NCBI RefSeq assembly: GCF_014698065.1
Contig: NZ_JACJSI010000001.1
Location: 1 to 64,000 of the forward strand
Length of the DNA: 64,000 bases
Source of the DNA: Nostoc flagelliforme FACHB-838
Lineage (GTDB): Bacteria > Cyanobacteriota > Cyanobacteriia > Cyanobacteriales > Nostocaceae
Direction: 5' to 3'
The position numbers were made by a program, and so were the translations under genes. This document shows positions 44,781 through 52,760 of this stretch, one piece after another. How positions within the stretch are numbered: the first letter of the stretch is position 1; each line of letters opens with the position of its first letter. A model generated the notes under the pieces. That model saw nothing but the letters and a program-made list of their open reading frames with translations, ran no database searches and was not told where the DNA came from.

Positions 44781-44975
44781 AATCTTGACATTTCAATGAG
44801 AAAGCTTAATAATATCTTCTCAAGTGTGTTCCATTAATACTCGGCATCAGACTTTTGCCAAGTATTTGCAAGAGTTTTAAATTAAGCGATCGCATACGAT
44901 TTGTCACGGGCAAGGCAAAGTAGTAATGGCGATCGCTTAATATTTGTAGGCAATTGGGTTTAGCGAGAGCATGTC

Positions 44976-45221
44976 ATGAGCAACCTCAGCGTCCAGCTTC
45001 CTGGCTCTTTGTACAAAAGTTTGCAGGAACTTGCCAAACAAGACGGCATTTCTATCGATCAGTTTGTGGCAATAGCAGTTGCGGAGAAAATCGCTATACT
45101 CACAACTGAAAGTTATCTAGGAGAGTTAGCAAAGCGAGGCAGTCGAGAAAAATACGACGCAGTTTTAGCGAAAGTAGCAGATATTGAACAGAAATCTTAC
45201 GATCAATTATCCACAGCATAA
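44976..45221 (+). CDS. Orphan HicB/CopG-type antitoxin-like protein
   Basis: An 81-residue protein starting MSNLSVQLPGSLYKSLQELA, then QDGISIDQFVAIAVAEKIA: the beta strand and two helices of a ribbon-helix-helix DNA-binding domain. The C-terminal half is helical and charged. Such proteins are usually annotated as HicB-family antitoxins. No toxin ORF lies next to it (about 195 bp upstream and 100 bp downstream are empty), so it is an orphan or a stand-alone regulator. Confidence 0.7.
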   Translation: MSNLSVQLPGSLYKSLQELAKQDGISIDQFVAIAVAEKIAILTTESYLGELAKRGSREKYDAVLAKVADIEQKSYDQLSTA

Positions 45222-45321
45222 CAAAGCAGTGCAGCGTCTTTACCTTCAAGGTAATTTTTGCCGTTTGCAAGAGATTTGACTTGCGATGCCTGGGTTGGGC
45301 TACGCATACTGTAAAGAAGTT

Positions 45322-46770
45322 TTAAATTAGAGAAGACTGCAACAACTGTTGCATGGATGTAGCCTGCACATGGTCAGGGAACACGGTTAAAAAGTCATTT
45401 AAATTTTGAATAGCTTCACGAATAGATTCTGAAGAAGCACTATTCGATAAGGCATAGCGATATAACCGCTCTGCTGGTTGAATATATTGAGCAGCTAAAT
45501 AGTAAAGGGCTAAATTAAAGGTATTAGACCAGTCTTTAGCATCTTTTTCGTAATGCTGTTTAGCAAGCTTGATGGCAAGTGCTAAGTCAGCCCATGCTTT
45601 TTCTGGTTGGTTAAGGGCTTGGTAGACTAAAGCGCGATTATATAAATACCAATTACTGTCAGAATCTAAGTCAATAGCGCGGTTGAAATCTACAAGCGCC
45701 CCATTATATAGCTTTAGCATCAGGTAAGTTCGACCGCGACTTGCGATCGCCCAGGTATCTTTAGGGTTAAGTTCAATGGCGCGGTCAAAGTTTTCTAGAG
45801 CTTCTGGGTAATGCCTCATTAAACGGTAATTTACACCGCCATTTGCGATCGCCAAATCATATTTTGGATCGAGTTCAATCGCACTGCGATTGTCTGTAAT
45901 ACCTTTTTGAGTTAGATATTGTTGGGCTTCTTCTTCTGTAAAGGGTTCTAGAGGGAAACGAACTATTAACCCCTCGTAAGGTGCCCAATGATTTTTATCT
46001 AATTCCTGCCGACCGGCGATGGTTATCAATATATTGAGAGATACTTCACCGTGGCGACCATCCAAAATTTCTCGTAGCCAGTTATCTAGAAATTCTCCTG
46101 TGCGTTCATAAGTATCAAGAAACAGGACAACAGGAGTTTTCTCAGCAATTTTAAAAATATCTTGCAAAAATAACGGGGTTAGCACTTCTTCAGGTTCTTG
46201 AACTAATAGCACATCATCTTTATTTGTTATTTTTTTTGCAACATAAGATGCCCATTCTCCAGCTTGGGTAGCGAAAGCATCCTCATCCACAAAGTCAAAT
46301 ACAGCACCGCCAATGGGAACTCGACGCGCCAGAGGCACACTAGTTTTTACCATAGTTTTCCCTATAAAAGCGGAAAAGCCTTGAGGAGCTTCTGGATCGG
46401 TTTCTAATTCTTGGCGCTTTTGACGGTAAACTTTGTAGCGTTCTGTAAACTGCGTTAGTTTATGACCTTGCCGTTCTAACTCTTCAGCTAGACGACCCAT
46501 GATTTCTGGTACAGTTTTTTCAGCTTCATCGATGTAAGCCGAAATGATTTTTGCTTCGTTAGCAATTTTACGAAACTGTCGCAGCAAGGTACTTTTACCA
46601 ACTCCGCCTCGACCCCAAACGTTATACAGAAAACGACGGCGATCGTCTTCTGGGGGTAATGCTAAATTTTGGCGAAATTGGTTTACTTGGTCTTCACAAC
46701 CCACAAAACCTGATTGTTGACGTTGCTTAAGAATATCTTGTAGAGTTTTGGGCTTGTTTTGCGGGTTCAT
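45322..46770 (-). CDS. STAND-type NTPase with TPR repeats, internally shortened
   Basis: A 482-residue protein. The P-loop NTPase (about 20-300) has GRGGVGKSTLLRQF (near 52) and a Walker B-like VVLFLDTYERTG (near 212). From about 310 come TPR repeats (NYRLMRHYPEALENFDRAIELNP, GRTYLMLKLYNGALVDFNRA, YNRALVYQALNQPEKAWADL). The change from EEEAQQYLTQKGITD to NRSAIELDPKY is abrupt. In relatives I recall, a long helical/winged-helix region lies between NTPase and TPRs, so an in-frame deletion is likely. STAND proteins act in signalling or defence; the role here is unknown. Confidence 0.8.
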   Translation of the reverse strand: MNPQNKPKTLQDILKQRQQSGFVGCEDQVNQFRQNLALPPEDDRRRFLYNVWGRGGVGKSTLLRQFRKIANEAKIISAYIDEAEKTVPEIMGRLAEELERQGHKLTQFTERYKVYRQKRQELETDPEAPQGFSAFIGKTMVKTSVPLARRVPIGGAVFDFVDEDAFATQAGEWASYVAKKITNKDDVLLVQEPEEVLTPLFLQDIFKIAEKTPVVLFLDTYERTGEFLDNWLREILDGRHGEVSLNILITIAGRQELDKNHWAPYEGLIVRFPLEPFTEEEAQQYLTQKGITDNRSAIELDPKYDLAIANGGVNYRLMRHYPEALENFDRAIELNPKDTWAIASRGRTYLMLKLYNGALVDFNRAIDLDSDSNWYLYNRALVYQALNQPEKAWADLALAIKLAKQHYEKDAKDWSNTFNLALYYLAAQYIQPAERLYRYALSNSASSESIREAIQNLNDFLTVFPDHVQATSMQQLLQSSLI

Positions 46771-46888
46771 TACAAGATTTAATTTTGAGGTATTAATGCT
46801 TATAGAATAACTACTAAATATAGATGCTATATTTCGGAATTTATCAAACTTATTTTAAGTATTTTTACGTGTAACCTTAATTTAATTT

Positions 46889-47119
46889 CAATGTTGACCT
46901 TTTGAGGCTCAATGTTGACCTTTTGAGGTTCAATGTTGACCTTCTGAAGCTCGACGTTGACCTTTTGAGGCTCAATGTTGACCTTTTGAGGCTCAACTTT
47001 GACGTTCTGAGGCTCAACTTTGACCTTTTGAGGTTCAATGTTGATCTTTTGAGGTTCAATGTTGACGTTCTGAGGCTCAACTTTGACCTTTTGAGGCTCG
47101 ACGTTGACCTTCTGAGGCT
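46889..47119. repeat. Minisatellite: eleven 21-bp units
   Basis: Eleven direct units of the form CAATGTTGACCTTTTGAGGCT, with no gaps. Substitutions fall at a few fixed positions (AATG/ACTT/GACG, CTTTTG/GTTCTG, GCT/GTT). Since 21 is divisible by three, frames on both strands remain open. The minus-strand frame 46827-47183 would encode heptad EPQKVNV repeats, but it starts inside a palindromic repeat (ACCCGCCTGCGCGGGT, 47164-47179) and probably is not a gene. Confidence 0.9.
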
Positions 47120-47288
47120 CAAAAATGCCCTGGCGATTAGAAGTCGCGGCTACACAGATAAAACCCGCCTGCGCGGGTTTCAAAAATCTTTAGATACAAG
47201 ACGCAAAAAGGGCATAACATTGTTATGCCCCTACAAATGATATGTATTTTACCAAGTTGACAACTCGTATAATTGCCTATTTCAAGCT

Positions 47289-47708
47289 TTAGCTAACTGA
47301 GACTTCGGGTTGCTTTTTCTTAGAACGGCGGTTAAACCTGCGTCCCATCTCATCAATTACTGCATCTAAACCTGCGACATCACCGCTAGCTTTGGCATAG
47401 CTATAAACTGCTAATGCTGCTGCATAAGCTTCGCTAGCAGAGGCTATGCAGGTATCATCCACCAATTCTTGCAGTTGCGTTAGAGACAAAAGCACTGGAT
47501 ACAACGCCTCAAACAGCGCCAAATCTCGGCGCATCTCTTCTAAATCAAAAGAACGAGGCAAAAAGTTAGGGTTTTGTGTCGCCACTTCTAAGGCAATGCT
47601 TACAAAAGCCCGACTTTTATCTCCCATCTTTAGCATTGTTCGCCGATCTTCAGGGGTCAAATCTACCAAAAACGGTAACTTTTCTCTAATTGTAGCGATC
47701 GCTTGCAT
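47289..47708 (-). CDS. Conserved cyanobacterial protein of unknown function
   Basis: A 139-residue helical protein (MQAIATIREKLPFLVDLTPE, then MGDKSRAFVSIALEVATQNP and YSYAKASGDVAGLDAVIDEM, ending with the basic tail RRFNRRSKKK). I remember it as a common hypothetical protein in Nostocales. The ATG at 47708 has AAGGA 7-9 nt upstream. The frame stays open to 47822 without ATG, GTG or TTG. An ATT at 47762 with AAAGGAG 8 nt upstream would add 18 residues (ISENRISASLSPADKEAV) that resemble the N-termini of relatives. The start is therefore uncertain. Confidence 0.65.
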   Translation of the reverse strand: MQAIATIREKLPFLVDLTPEDRRTMLKMGDKSRAFVSIALEVATQNPNFLPRSFDLEEMRRDLALFEALYPVLLSLTQLQELVDDTCIASASEAYAAALAVYSYAKASGDVAGLDAVIDEMGRRFNRRSKKKQPEVSVS

Positions 47709-47855
47709 AACCGCTTCCTTATCTGCTGGGGATAAGCTGGCACTGATACGATTTTCTGAAATTTTTAATACTCCTTTAGGATACTTAATTCCAGTATTCC
47801 CAAAGTTGTAGAAGCGATTGCATTAGTTTTTAAGATAGGCTACCGCCAGAATTCG

Positions 47856-48659
47856 TTACATAGAATCGAGTCGATGACGTAATTTGCTACTAAAAGCATC
47901 AATTACAGTGACGACTACCAAAAGCACTAACATCATGGTTGTTGCTTTGGTGTACTCGAACCCGTCGATGTAACTTTTTAACTGAAAGCCAATACCACCT
48001 GCACCAACTACACCCAAAACAGAAGCAGCACGGATGTTGTACTCAAACATCCAAAAGGTGTAACCCAATCCCAGAGGTAACACTTGCGGGAGAATGCCGT
48101 ATTGAGCAATCTGTAGCTTGGAGGCTCCGATAACTTGCAAGGATTCAAGAGAACGCGGATCAACCGCTTCAATTGCCTGTTGATAAAATTTGGCAAGGTA
48201 GCCGATGGTGTAGATTCCCAAAGCTAAAGTTCCTGCTGGTGCGCCTAAGCCAGTGGCGGCAACAAAAATTAGCCCCAGAATAATTGAGGGGACAGAACGC
48301 ACAGTATTTTGCAGTAAATTAGCTAGCGATCGCAACCACCCAGGCGCAATGTTGCTGGCACTAGCTATAGCAATCGGTACAGAAAGAATGGCTCCAATGG
48401 TAGTTCCCCATAAAGACATCTGTACAGTTTCAATTAGTGCCTTAACTGCAATATCTAAAACTTTCCAATCGGGAGGAAATAACCGAGTGATAAAATCGGT
48501 GATGTATGGCCAGCTAGAACGCAGCAGTTCAAAATCGAGTTTGAGTCCTCGCAAAGCCCAACCATAAACTACTACGACAATTAATAAGATGAGTAGAGAA
48601 CTCAGCCAAGGGTAGAAGCCTAAGCGTTTTATAGCAGTTTTCTTTTGCATGAAGTACAA
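47856..48659 (-). CDS. phnE: Phosphonate/phosphite-type ABC transporter permease PhnE
   Basis: A 267-residue inner-membrane permease with about six transmembrane helices. The cytoplasmic coupling (EAA-like) segment is QAIEAVDPRSLESLQVIGASK (about 163-183), followed by ILPQVLPLGLGYTFWMFEYNIR. It forms the channel for PhnD-delivered phosphonate, phosphite or related anions; the substrate cannot be fixed from sequence. It is the last gene of phnD-phnC-phnE, 143 bp after phnC. Confidence 0.92.
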   Translation of the reverse strand: MYFMQKKTAIKRLGFYPWLSSLLILLIVVVVYGWALRGLKLDFELLRSSWPYITDFITRLFPPDWKVLDIAVKALIETVQMSLWGTTIGAILSVPIAIASASNIAPGWLRSLANLLQNTVRSVPSIILGLIFVAATGLGAPAGTLALGIYTIGYLAKFYQQAIEAVDPRSLESLQVIGASKLQIAQYGILPQVLPLGLGYTFWMFEYNIRAASVLGVVGAGGIGFQLKSYIDGFEYTKATTMMLVLLVVVTVIDAFSSKLRHRLDSM

Positions 48660-48802
48660 AACTACGGGTTTGGAGGCAGGAGGCAGGAGTTAGAAACTGT
48701 TTATGTCTGGTCTGATTTTAGTTTCTGCATTTGGTATCTCAGTTACTTGCAAACTGCTGTAACTTAAAAAAGGAACTCATATTGTATTAAATCAAATCCC
48801 AC

Positions 48803-49537
48803 TCAAGCGGAAACTTGAGCAAATTTAGCTTGTAAGTTGTCACAAAGCCCTTGGTAAATGACGCGTCCAGCATCTAAGACGATCGCTTGCCCTGCGTATT
48901 TTTCTGCAATTCCCAAATCGTGCAAAACTGCGACAATAGTCATGCCTTGCTGAGTGTGCAATTGGGATAGAGTTTCCATCACTTGTTGCGATGCCACAAC
49001 ATCTAAGCCTGTGATGGGTTCATCGACTAAGAGAATTTGTGGTGATTGAATTAAAGTCCGGGCGATCGCTACTCGTTGTTGCTGTCCACCACTTAATTGA
49101 CTGGTTTTTTGAAAAGCTAACTCTAAGAGTCCTAACTGTTCTAATAAATTTAGTGCCAATATGCGATCGCGTTTGGAAAATCCCAACAGTGTTTGCCAAG
49201 TTGTTCTTTTACCAAGGCATCCGCACAAGACATTTTCTAGTGCTGATAACTGCCGAATCAATCCGCCACCTTGAAATAACATACCAACATCGCGCCGAAT
49301 TTTTGGCAGTGTTCGGGGATTCATCTCAACATTATTGACGATGATTTCTCCTCTGGCTGATGGTACTAGTCCAACTAGCGATCGTAGTAATGTAGACTTA
49401 CCAGCACCGTTTAGCCCCAGCAAAACGACAAATTCACCGCGTTTAATCTGGCAATTAATCCCGTTAAGAATAGGACGATTCAGAGATGCAGCATAAGCTG
49501 TTTCTAGGTTATGACACTCAATAACATAATCATTCAT
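48803..49537 (-). CDS. phnC: Phosphonate-type ABC transporter ATP-binding protein PhnC
   Basis: A 244-residue ABC ATPase. Walker A is GLNGAGKSTLLRS (near 38), the signature is LSGGQQQRVAIA (near 146) and Walker B is ILLVDEPITGLD (near 166). The D-loop and His switch (VLHDLGIA) are normal. It energises import with PhnE and PhnD. A MITE-like palindrome separates it from phnD. Confidence 0.92.
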   Translation of the reverse strand: MNDYVIECHNLETAYAASLNRPILNGINCQIKRGEFVVLLGLNGAGKSTLLRSLVGLVPSARGEIIVNNVEMNPRTLPKIRRDVGMLFQGGGLIRQLSALENVLCGCLGKRTTWQTLLGFSKRDRILALNLLEQLGLLELAFQKTSQLSGGQQQRVAIARTLIQSPQILLVDEPITGLDVVASQQVMETLSQLHTQQGMTIVAVLHDLGIAEKYAGQAIVLDAGRVIYQGLCDNLQAKFAQVSA

Positions 49538-49561
49538 AGAAATTTATTTATCTGCTAAGAG

Positions 49562-49719
49562 GATGTTTTAAAAGTTCTTTGGTCGGTAGCAAAACGTTTT
49601 AGATCCCCCTAAATCCTCCTTGAAAAGGGGGACTTTGATTCTGGTTCCCCCCTTTTCAAGGGGGGTTAGGGGGGATCTAGAAATGCCTAAAATTACAGCC
49701 GACCATTTTTAAAACATCT
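49562..49719. repeat. MITE-like palindromic element between phnD and phnC
   Basis: Outer arms GATGTTTTAAAA (49562-49573) and TTTTAAAACATC (49708-49719), inner GGTCGG/CCGACC, and a central fold with AGATCCCCCTAAATCC pairing against GGGTTAGGGGGGATCT. The whole 158 bp folds on itself and has no ORF. It lies within the phn operon. Confidence 0.8.
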
Positions 49720-49763
49720 GCTAACAGTTATTCAAAATGTTCACTGAATAACTGTTAACTAAA

Positions 49764-50744
49764 TTATGGTTCAATGCCAGCAACTTGCAGAGCGTCACGC
49801 ATAACTGCTAAGTGACGATCGTGGTTAATTGGCACTAATTCTGTGGAATTATACAAGTCGCTTAACAATTTATTATTTTCCGACTTATTTAATTTTAGTA
49901 AGGCGTTGATGATTTTTTCGCGTGTTGGGGCTGGAACATCATCATCAATGGCAATACCGTGGGCAGGTACACCAGTAATTTTGTGCAGAACCCGTAACTG
50001 ACTCTTCTCTTCGGCGGTGATATAAGGTGGATTCAGAGCATATTCTGAGACAACAGCTACATCAGCTTGACCGCGCACAACTGCTTGCAAGGCTTTGCTG
50101 TAATTACCGCCGTAAGAAATTTGACCAAAGAAACCATCTAAGCGATCGCGGTTGGGTACAAATTTTTGTTTGACCAACTCAGCGACAGGGATAATAAACC
50201 CAGAGCCAGAAGTAGGGGAAGTAAAAGCCATTTTCTTGCCCCGCAGTTGTTCTAAAGTGGCTTTAGGTGAATTTTGAGTTTTTAGGGGACTATTCTTGGG
50301 AACAACAAATGTTGAGCTATAGGTGTATCTTCCAGAATAAGTAGGACGAACTTCGGCTAGATACAAGCTAGCGTTTGCTAATTGTTTTGCTTTCAAAGCC
50401 GGACGGCTACTTAAAAAAGCGACATCAGCCCGATTTGCTCTTAAAGCTTCCACAGCAGCTGTATCATCACCAACTTGGGCAACGACTGGAATTCCTAACT
50501 CTTTCGATAAAAAAGCTCCTACTGCATTTGCCTTATTTTGCAAGTCTGTAGAATCAGCACGACTGGGAAAAACTATTGTTAAAGTCTTCTGCCGTTGAGT
50601 AAGTAAGCGTGGTGTCTGTTGATTAGTAGTGGGGTTGGCGATCGTTGCCTGCATAGCCCCTACTGTGCTGACTACTAAACCTGTAAGCACTGCAAATGCC
50701 GCACCAGCACCCAATAAACTCTTTTTCCTAACACTCATTTGCAA
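49764..50744 (-). CDS. phnD: Phosphate/phosphite/phosphonate ABC transporter substrate-binding protein PhnD
   Basis: A 326-residue periplasmic binding protein. An N-terminal signal sequence (KSLLGAGAAFAVLTGLVVSTVG, about 8-29) lacks an obvious lipobox. The PhnD-like core has TIVFPSRADSTDLQNKANAV near 52, DVAFLSSRPALKAKQL near 110, TSPTSGSGFIIPVAELV near 176 and QADVAVVSEYALNPPY near 225. The last of these is a typical ligand-loop region. It binds phosphonates, phosphite or similar anions. It is the first gene of the operon and its position next to phnC-phnE fits. Confidence 0.9.
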   Translation of the reverse strand: MQMSVRKKSLLGAGAAFAVLTGLVVSTVGAMQATIANPTTNQQTPRLLTQRQKTLTIVFPSRADSTDLQNKANAVGAFLSKELGIPVVAQVGDDTAAVEALRANRADVAFLSSRPALKAKQLANASLYLAEVRPTYSGRYTYSSTFVVPKNSPLKTQNSPKATLEQLRGKKMAFTSPTSGSGFIIPVAELVKQKFVPNRDRLDGFFGQISYGGNYSKALQAVVRGQADVAVVSEYALNPPYITAEEKSQLRVLHKITGVPAHGIAIDDDVPAPTREKIINALLKLNKSENNKLLSDLYNSTELVPINHDRHLAVMRDALQVAGIEP

Positions 50745-50887
50745 CTCTCCATTAGGAAGTTTTCTCAGTTTTTTTGCTAATTAATTTTAATTAACCCCTA
50801 AAAAAGATGTATAGCTTTTAAGAAGAAAAGTCAATAATAAAGCCTAGTTTGTTTGTATTGTAGGCTTCTTTTATGAGTGTATTGCTA

Positions 50888-51283
50888 CTAACCGCTAACT
50901 ACAGCGATCGCATCAATTTCTACCAACACATCTTTAGGTAAGCGTGATACCTGCACACAAGCCCGTGCTGGGGCTGTATCTTCTGGAAAATATTTAGCAT
51001 AAACGGCATTCATGGCTGCAAAATCATTCATATCAGCTAAAAATACAGTGGTTTTCACTACATCTTGAAAAGTCGCACCAGATGCTGTGAGGATGGCTTC
51101 AAGATTAGCTAATACCTGCTCGGTTTGCTTTTTGACATCATCAGTGTAAACGACATCACCAAGGCGGGGATCAATGGCAATTTGTCCAGCCACGAATATA
51201 AATTGACCAGAAGCTGCGATCGCTTGATTATAAGGGCCGACTGGTGCGGGTGCGTTATCAGTATTAATTACTTTACGAGTCAT
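50888..51283 (-). CDS. ridA: RidA-family reactive intermediate deaminase
   Basis: From the internal ATG at 51283, 131 residues match RidA (YjgF/YER057c/UK114): [21 protein letters not shown], then [36 protein letters not shown] and the arginine-containing [20 protein letters not shown]. RidA hydrolyses 2-aminoacrylate and related enamines. The catalytic Arg is in APARACVQV. It normally forms a trimer. The reading frame continues upstream through pentapeptide repeats without a stop; a clear ribosome-binding site for the internal ATG is not seen (GAGAAAG lies 11 nt away). Confidence 0.88.
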   Translation of the reverse strand: MTRKVINTDNAPAPVGPYNQAIAASGQFIFVAGQIAIDPRLGDVVYTDDVKKQTEQVLANLEAILTASGATFQDVVKTTVFLADMNDFAAMNAVYAKYFPEDTAPARACVQVSRLPKDVLVEIDAIAVVSG

Positions 51284-52014
51284 AGATATTACTTTCTCTA
51301 ACGATGTTTCTTGTTTACCGATTTCCACTTCAGAAGCGATCGGTTTGTAGACTTCTCCATCTGGCATTATCGCACCAGTTAGGTCTGCATCTTTAAAGGT
51401 TGCCCCATAGATATTTGCTCCAATTAAATTTGCCTTCTTCAGATTTGCACCATCAAGATTTGCCATTATCAAATTTGTATCTGAAAGACAGGCTCTTTCT
51501 AGATTTGCTTCTTTTAGACAGGCGTTTTTGAGATTGGCTTGTCCCGGTATACCCCAACTAAATTAGCCTCAGCTAGATTCATTCCTGACAAATTACATTT
51601 CTCCAAACTAACTCCCCGGAGTATAGCTTTATGGAGATTTGCACCTTGAAAATTTACTCCAGTTAGCTCTACCTGAGTAAAGTTTGCTTTAGTCAAGTCT
51701 GCTTTAGTCAGATTTGCAGCTTTCAAGTTTGCATAACTTAAGTCCGAACCGCTAAGGTCTGCCCAACTTAAATTAATTGATCCACCTTGCATCCACATTA
51801 AATTTGTACATCTTAGGGATGCTCTAGAGAGGCTTGCTTCCCAAAGATTAGCTTTGGTCAGAGTTGCTTCACTTAAGTCTGCTCCATTTAAATTTCCTTT
51901 ATATAAATCTATCTCACTCAAATCTTTGCTTGTGAGGTCTACTCCTTGAAGATTTGCTGAATGAAATTTCCGTTGTCCTGCTGCGTATTTCTCTAAAAGT
52001 TCCTCAGCGTCCAT
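50888..52014 (-). pseudogene. Pentapeptide-repeat gene fused in frame to RidA, split by a one-base frameshift
   Basis: The first frame (52014-51514; 166 residues) encodes pentapeptide repeats (ANLQGVDLTSKDLSEIDLYK and so on) up to NLVGVYRD, then runs out of family sequence to a stop. The second frame picks up the same repeat pattern ([20 protein letters not shown], then [18 protein letters not shown]) and continues without a stop into RidA. Adding one base in the CCGGGACA stretch (about 51543-51549) joins them into one 375-residue frame. The RidA part is intact. Pentapeptide proteins form right-handed beta-helices; the purpose of the fusion is unknown. Confidence 0.75.
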
Positions 52015-52124
52015 AATGCAACTTTAAATACCACTGACACAGTATAATCACAAAAACTTTGTGTCACAGATATTCCTCTCCCCTCTTCTCTCTGCGCTCT
52101 CTGCGCCTCTGCGGTTCGTCTCTC

Positions 52125-52556
52125 TTACCCCAACCTTGGACGTATCCCATAATGCCGAAACCGCCAATAATCGCGCAGAATGCGATCGTGGTCAAAACAT
52201 AAATTACCAGGCACACGCCAATATTCAAAAATGCCTACACCCTTGGCATCATCCCCAGCCTTTGGTTCCCCCGTAGCTGTCGCCAAAAACACAATGCTAA
52301 TCGTATGCTGACGCGGATCGCGATTGGGATCAGAATACACCAGTAATTGTTCAACTAACTCTACCTGCAAACCCGTCTCTTCTTCAGCTTCCCGTCGGGC
52401 CGCCACTTCCACCGTTTCCCCATAATCTACAAAACCACCAGGAATAGCCCAACCTAAGGGTAGATTATGTCTTTCAATTAACACTATTGGCCGATGAGGT
52501 CGATCTACTAGTTCAATGATGATATCAACTGTTGGTGCAGGATTTCGGTAAGTCAT
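52125..52556 (-). CDS. NUDIX hydrolase
   Basis: A 143-residue NUDIX protein. The Nudix box begins [20 protein letters not shown] and ends ETGL (about 40-63). The N-terminal [20 protein letters not shown] and the late [20 protein letters not shown] are typical of ADP-ribose/nucleoside-diphosphate pyrophosphatase-like members. The exact substrate is unknown. The C-terminus ([15 protein letters not shown]) is conserved in cyanobacterial copies. It is upstream of, and on the same strand as, the pentapeptide gene. Confidence 0.88.
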   Translation of the reverse strand: MTYRNPAPTVDIIIELVDRPHRPIVLIERHNLPLGWAIPGGFVDYGETVEVAARREAEEETGLQVELVEQLLVYSDPNRDPRQHTISIVFLATATGEPKAGDDAKGVGIFEYWRVPGNLCFDHDRILRDYWRFRHYGIRPRLG

Positions 52557-52760
52557 AATTATTTAGTCATTAGTCATTGGTCATTGTTCATTAGTCAAGA
52601 GCAAAGGACAAATGACTAAGGACAAAAATGAGTTTACTTGATTTACCTTGCAAATACTGTTCCGTGATAAATTCGATGCGATTGGCTTTGCCACTGCCCC
52701 TTGGGCGATCGCATAGCGTGTCCATCAGATAATTGCTCCCTCTCATAATTCAGGTTAAAT

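Noticed and set aside
41862..45221. A new defence or signalling island in the accessory stretch
   Set aside because: The genes (membrane protein, Asr-like protein, ferredoxin-domain protein, orphan antitoxin) show no shared operon or complementary domains; there is no evidence that they act together.
46827..47240. Protein genes over the 21-bp minisatellite (three overlapping frames)
   Set aside because: All three arise from a unit length divisible by three; the minus-strand frame starts within a palindromic repeat. Kept as a repeat.
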